Shown: positions 60,113-64,000 of the stretch, in pieces
How positions within the stretch are numbered: position 1 is the stretch's first letter
Layout of the letters: each line of letters starts with the position of its first letter
DNA from: Candidatus Onthomonas avicola
GTDB lineage: Bacteria > Bacillota > Clostridia > Oscillospirales > Oscillospiraceae
Direction of reading: 5' to 3'
Length of the DNA stretch: 64,000 nt
NCBI GenBank assembly: GCA_018710845.1
Contig: DVJB01000072.1
Span: 1 to 64,000 of the forward strand
Made by a program: the position numbers and the translations under genes
Notes under the pieces: generated by a model
Seen by the model: only the letters and a program-made list of their open reading frames with translations
Databases searched by the model: none
What the model was told of the DNA's origin: nothing

Positions 60113-60271
60113 ATGTTCTCCCGTACTTATTTTGTCCCAAACATCCTGCTCCTGACGGCATTCCTGCTGGCCATGACGGCCGGCTGCACCGCTCAGCACG
60201 CCGGCGGGCAGACCTTTGCCCAGGATGCCCAGATCATGGGCTGGCTGTTCCAGGGGGAGTCCGGCCGGTGA
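60113..60271 (+). CDS. Small putative lipoprotein
   Basis: A 52-residue ORF. GAGGTG ribosome site, ATG 60113 and a hydrophobic signal NILLLTAFLLAMTAGC with a lipobox-like TAGC at residue 25. A short Gln/Gly-rich tail ends at TGA 60271. I do not recognise a family. It lies between the SDR terminator and the sbcD promoter on the same strand. Codon use is GC-rich like the neighbours. It could be a real small lipoprotein or a chance ORF. Confidence 0.5.
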   Translation: MFSRTYFVPNILLLTAFLLAMTAGCTAQHAGGQTFAQDAQIMGWLFQGESGR

Positions 60272-60358
60272 GTCCGGTCCACTCCGAGGGCGCGCGCCGG
60301 GAGAAAGTGTGCTATAATGTCCCTACCGGACAGAACGTGCCGGGAGAGGAGTGTGCCC

Positions 60359-61498
60359 ATGAAACTGATTCACCTGTCCGACCTGCACCTGGGCAAGCGG
60401 CTCAATGAGTGTTCCCTGCTGGAGGACCAGCAGTACATCCTGCGCGTTCTCTTGGAGATCGCCGCGCGGGAGCGGCCGGATGCCGTGCTGATCGCTGGCG
60501 ATCTGTATGACAAGCCGGTCCCGCCCGTCGAGGCGGTGGCGCTGCTGGACGAGTTTCTCGTCCGGCTGACCGCGCTCGGCATCCGGGTGCTGCTCATCAG
60601 CGGCAACCACGACTCCCCGGAGCGCACGGCCTTCGGCGGGCGGCTGATGGCCGCCGAGGGCGTCCACTTCGCCCCGGTCTATGACGGTGCGGTGCGCCCC
60701 GTCGTGCTGGAGGACGGGCATGGGCCGGTCTTCTTCTACCTTCTCCCCTTCCTCAAGCCGGCCCACGTCCGGCGGTATTTCCCGGACGAGGAGATCTCCT
60801 CCTACACCGACGCGCTGCGCGTGGCGGTGGGGGCGATGGGAGTGAACTACGCCGCGCGCAATGTGCTGCTCACCCACCAGTTTGTCACCGGCGCGCGCAC
60901 CTGCGACTCGGAGGAGCGCTCCGTCGGCGGGTCAGACCAGGTAGACGCTTCCGTATTCGACGGCTTTGACTACGTCGCGCTCGGGCACCTGCACAATCCT
61001 CAGTCCGTCGGCCGGCCGGAGGTGCGCTATTGCGGCACGCCGCTGAAATACTCCTTCTCCGAGGCGGGCGTGCAGAAATCCGCCACCGTGGTCGAGCTGG
61101 GAGAGAAGGGGGACGTCGCCATCCGCACCGTCCCGCTCACGCCGCTGCGCGAGCTGCGGGAGCTGCGCGGCCGGTACGAGGAGCTGACGCTGCGCAGCTT
61201 CTACGAGGGGACGACCTGGCAGGAGGACTACGTCCACATCACCCTCACCGATGAGGAGGACATTCCGGACGCGGTGGGAAAGCTGCGGGTGATCTACCAC
61301 AACCTGATGAAGCTGGACTATGACAACGCGCGCACCCGCTCAGACGCCGGCGCGCTGGAGACAGCTGACCCGGTGCGCCGCTCGCCGCTGGAGCTGTTTG
61401 AGGCGCTCTACGAGCGTCAGAACCATCAGCCGCTGACGGCGCAACAGCGGGAATTCCTCTCCGGCCTGATGGAGGAGATCTGGGAGGAGATGCCATGA
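60359..61498 (+). CDS. sbcD: Exonuclease SbcCD subunit D
   Basis: A 379-residue Mre11-like nuclease that cleaves hairpins and blocked DNA ends with SbcC. Metal motifs: HLSDLHLGKRLNE, LIAGDLYDKP, ISGNHDSPERT, LLTHQFV and LGHLHNPQS. The C-terminal capping domain is complete. ATG 60359 follows GGGAGAGGAG, with TATAAT at 60313-60318. It overlaps sbcC by 4 nt. Confidence 0.95.
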   Translation: MKLIHLSDLHLGKRLNECSLLEDQQYILRVLLEIAARERPDAVLIAGDLYDKPVPPVEAVALLDEFLVRLTALGIRVLLISGNHDSPERTAFGGRLMAAEGVHFAPVYDGAVRPVVLEDGHGPVFFYLLPFLKPAHVRRYFPDEEISSYTDALRVAVGAMGVNYAARNVLLTHQFVTGARTCDSEERSVGGSDQVDASVFDGFDYVALGHLHNPQSVGRPEVRYCGTPLKYSFSEAGVQKSATVVELGEKGDVAIRTVPLTPLRELRELRGRYEELTLRSFYEGTTWQEDYVHITLTDEEDIPDAVGKLRVIYHNLMKLDYDNARTRSDAGALETADPVRRSPLELFEALYERQNHQPLTAQQREFLSGLMEEIWEEMP

Positions 61499-64000
61499 GA
61501 CCGCTGAAATTGACGCTCTGCGCCTTTGGGCCCTACGCCGGGCGGACCGTCCTGGAGCTCGACCGCCTCGGCCGCCAGGGGCTCTATCTGATCTGCGGCG
61601 ACACCGGGGCGGGCAAGACCACCCTCTTTGACGCGATCACCTTCGCCCTCTACGGCGAGCCGAGCGGGCAGACGCGGGAAAACTCCATGCTGCGCTCCCA
61701 GTACGCCGCGCCGGAGACGCCGACCGAGGTGGAGCTGGTCTTCTCCTGCGGGGAGAAGACCTACCGCGTTCGCCGCAGTCCCGAGTACCGCCGCCCCGCC
61801 CGCCGCGGCAGCGGCACCGTCACCCAGCGGGCGGAGGCGGAGCTGGAATATCCCGATGGCCGTCTGGTCACCCGCTGGCGGGAGGTAACCGCCGCCGTCA
61901 ACGCGATCATCGGGCTGGACCGGAACCAGTTCTCCCGCATCGCCATGATCGCGCAGGGGGACTTTCTCAAGCTGCTGCTCGCCTCTACGGAGGAGCGCAA
62001 GGCGATTTTCCGCCAGCTCTTTCAGACCGCGCCCTATCAGCGCTTGCAGGAGCGGCTCAAGGCGGAGTCAGGCGCGCTGGCCACCCAGTGCGAGCAGCTG
62101 CGGGCGGGGCTGCGGCAGTACCTCTCCGGCATCGACTGCCCGGAGGAGCACCCCCTCGCCCCGCAGGCGGAACGCGCCCGCAGCGGCGAGCTGCCGGTAA
62201 GCGAGTCAGAAGACCTGCTCTCCCGGCTGCTGCGCGAGGACGAACAGGCGCGCGCCGACCGGCAGGCCGAGTTGGAGCAGGCGGAACAGGCGCTCGCGGC
62301 GGTGAACGCCCGTCTCGGCCAGGCAGAGGGGCAGGCACGGTTGCGCGACGCCCTGCGCCGGACGGAGGAGAGTCTGACTCGCCGCCAGGCGGAGCTGGAC
62401 GGGCTGGAGACCGCCTGGCAGGCAGAGCAGGCGCGCGCCCCGGAGCGGGAGACGCTCGCGCGGCAGATCGCCCAGGCGGAGGGCCTGCTGCCGCGCTATG
62501 ACGAGCTGGAGCAGACACGCGGCCAGCTCGCCCGGCTGTCCAAGGAGACGGCGGCGCAGGAGCAGGCGCTGCATCAAAGCCGGGAGACACAGCGCCGCCG
62601 CCGAGACGCGCTCGAGGCCCGGCGCACCGAGCTGGACGGGCTGCGGGAGAGCGGCGGCGCGCGGGAACGGCTCGCCGCCCGACGGGAGCAGCTCACCGCC
62701 CGGCAGAAGTCTCTCGACGAATTGGACGCGCTGCTGCGCGCTGCGGCGGAGCTGGAGGCCGCGCTCGCGCGGGCCCAGGCGGACTACCGCGCGGCGGCAG
62801 ACCGCGCGGACCGGGCGCGTGAGGACTACGGTCAGGCCAACCGCGCCTTTCTGGACGGACAGGCCGGACTGCTGGCCGAGTCGCTGCGGGAGGGGGAGCC
62901 ATGCCCGGTCTGCGGCTCCCGCAGCCACCCCGCCCCCGCCGGTCGGGCACAGCAGGTACCGACCGAGGCACGGCTGAAAGCGCTCCGGCAGGCCAGCGAG
63001 CGCGCCGGGAAGGACGCCGCTGAGGCGAGCGCCGGGGCCGCCCGTCTGGCAGGACAGCTCGCCGCGGGCCGGCAGACGCTGGCTGCGCGCTGCTCTGACC
63101 TGCTGGGCTGTCCGTCCGAGGCGGCGGAGACCCGTCTGCCGCAGGCGCGCCGTGAGAGCACGGCAGAACTGCGCGAGACGGAACAGGCCCTCGCCGCCGA
63201 GGAGGCAAAGCTGCGCCGCAGGGCGGAGCTGGAGCGGGTACTGCCCGGCGAGGAGAAGGCCCTCCGGGCGCTGGAGGAAGAGCTGCTGTCGGCCGACCGC
63301 GCCCTCGCGCTGCTCGAGCAGGACCGGGAGCGGACCGCCTCCGCGCTGGAAACCCTCGCAGCGCAGCTGCCCCATCCGGACCTCCGCACGGCGCAGGAGG
63401 AATTGGCGCGCTTGCGCCGGCGGCAGACGGACATGCAGCAGGCCCTCCAGCGCGTCCAGGACGCCCGGCAGGACGCCAGGACCGCCTGCGACACGCTGCG
63501 CGGACAGCGCGAGGGCTATCAGGCGCAGCTGCGCGGCGCGCCCGCCATTGACGCGGCGGCGGAGCGCACCCGCCAAGCAGAATACACCGCGCGCAAGGAC
63601 GCCTGCACCGCTGCGCTCCAGGCCCTCGCCGCCCGTCTCCGGCAAAATACCGCCGCGCTGGAGGGCATCCGGCGGCAGAGCGGCGCGCTGGAGGAGGCAG
63701 AGCGGCGGTGGTCGTGGGTCCGCGCGCTCTCCAACACCGCCAACGGCAACCTTCCCGGCAAGGAGAAGCTGATGCTGGAGACCTACGTACAGGCCGCCTG
63801 CTTTGAGCGCGTACTTGCGCGGGCAAACACCCGCTTTTTCACCATGTCGGACGGACAGTACGAGCTGGTACGCCGGACGGAGGCGGAGAACAACCGCAGC
63901 CAGAGCGGGCTGGAGCTGGACGTGATTGACCACTATAACGGCACCCGGCGCAGCGTGAAGTCTCTCTCCGGCGGGGAGTCCTTCCTCGCCTCCCTCGCCC
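61495..64000 (+). CDS. sbcC: Exonuclease SbcCD subunit C (partial, runs off the window)
   Basis: The first 835 codons of the Rad50-like ATPase partner. Walker A is GDTGAGKTTLFDAI (residues 35-48) and a Q-loop region is in AMIAQGDFLKLLL. Long Arg/Glu/Ala-rich coiled coils flank the zinc hook CPVC (Cys470, Cys473), then the returning coil. The C-terminal lobe reaches the ABC signature SLSGGESFLASLA, where the window ends, so Walker B lies outside. Starts at ATG 61495, overlapping the sbcD stop. Confidence 0.95.
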   Translation, partial: MRPLKLTLCAFGPYAGRTVLELDRLGRQGLYLICGDTGAGKTTLFDAITFALYGEPSGQTRENSMLRSQYAAPETPTEVELVFSCGEKTYRVRRSPEYRRPARRGSGTVTQRAEAELEYPDGRLVTRWREVTAAVNAIIGLDRNQFSRIAMIAQGDFLKLLLASTEERKAIFRQLFQTAPYQRLQERLKAESGALATQCEQLRAGLRQYLSGIDCPEEHPLAPQAERARSGELPVSESEDLLSRLLREDEQARADRQAELEQAEQALAAVNARLGQAEGQARLRDALRRTEESLTRRQAELDGLETAWQAEQARAPERETLARQIAQAEGLLPRYDELEQTRGQLARLSKETAAQEQALHQSRETQRRRRDALEARRTELDGLRESGGARERLAARREQLTARQKSLDELDALLRAAAELEAALARAQADYRAAADRADRAREDYGQANRAFLDGQAGLLAESLREGEPCPVCGSRSHPAPAGRAQQVPTEARLKALRQASERAGKDAAEASAGAARLAGQLAAGRQTLAARCSDLLGCPSEAAETRLPQARRESTAELRETEQALAAEEAKLRRRAELERVLPGEEKALRALEEELLSADRALALLEQDRERTASALETLAAQLPHPDLRTAQEELARLRRRQTDMQQALQRVQDARQDARTACDTLRGQREGYQAQLRGAPAIDAAAERTRQAEYTARKDACTAALQALAARLRQNTAALEGIRRQSGALEEAERRWSWVRALSNTANGNLPGKEKLMLETYVQAACFERVLARANTRFFTMSDGQYELVRRTEAENNRSQSGLELDVIDHYNGTRRSVKSLSGGESFLASLA

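Noticed and set aside
61495-64000. Minus-strand long frames opposite sbcC
   Set aside because: Ala/Arg/Pro-rich mirror translations of the SbcC coiled coils.

Overview
The window is a GC-rich (roughly 60-65% by eye) chromosomal segment from a low-oxygen Gram-positive bacterium. I infer a gut-type Clostridia/Oscillospirales member. The grounds are an LCP-family wall enzyme, lipoprotein solute binding, rubrerythrin with a PerR-like regulator and a Per box, iron-dependent alcohol dehydrogenases, many flavin/Fe-S oxidoreductases, and strong AGGAGG-type ribosome binding sites. Almost every gene has a long false ORF opposite it, as expected at this GC. I saw no rRNA, tRNA or CRISPR.

Layout. 1-6.9 kb: tail of a transposase-like gene, alcohol dehydrogenase, a DUF5685/J-domain pair, the dipeptidase PepD, an LCP protein and a low-molecular-weight tyrosine phosphatase. 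7-15.4 kb: a redox-enzyme region with two LysR regulators, flavin reductases, flavodoxins, an aldo/keto reductase and an alpha/beta hydrolase, plus a rearrangement scar where two flavoprotein fragments meet head to head. 15.4-17.7 kb: a lower-GC island with a broken XRE regulator and a cation:proton antiporter/TetR operon behind a double TetR-type operator. 17.8-21.7 kb: a PTS IIBCA, LacI and metallo-hydrolase operon.

21.9-26.7 kb holds the most interesting system. A six-gene minus-strand operon encodes a 64-residue precursor with three ACGSACGA repeats, a radical SAM/SPASM enzyme, a nitroreductase, an FMN-binding/2x[4Fe-4S] protein, a zinc-type macrodomain and an SirTM-class sirtuin. A divergent HxlR regulator with an N-terminal Cys sits next to it. 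It looks like an ACGX-type peptide-modification system joined to a reversible protein ADP-ribosylation pair, without the lipoyl-carrier genes that normally accompany SirTM. 26.8-31.2 kb: a MacAB-like efflux operon whose adaptor carries an unusual extracellular insert.

31.4-52.9 kb: a large plant-glycan locus (esterase, GH43, serine hydrolase, GH42, GH31, DUF624, sugar ABC transporter, GH94, LacI, GH95, GH1). The set of activities fits intracellular dismantling of imported fucosylated xyloglucan oligosaccharides. LacI-type GAAAACGTTT motifs lie at several promoters. Three consecutive genes here (binding protein, first permease, GH94) carry four apparent single-base deletions, so the locus is either decaying or affected by sequence error.

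53-64 kb: a MerR regulator with a 19-bp-spacer promoter for a second alcohol dehydrogenase and a flavodoxin lipoprotein; rubrerythrin/PerR; a beta-phosphoglucomutase/ROK kinase operon ending in a truncated GH65 phosphorylase; an SDR; a tiny lipoprotein; and sbcD-sbcC, the latter running off the end.
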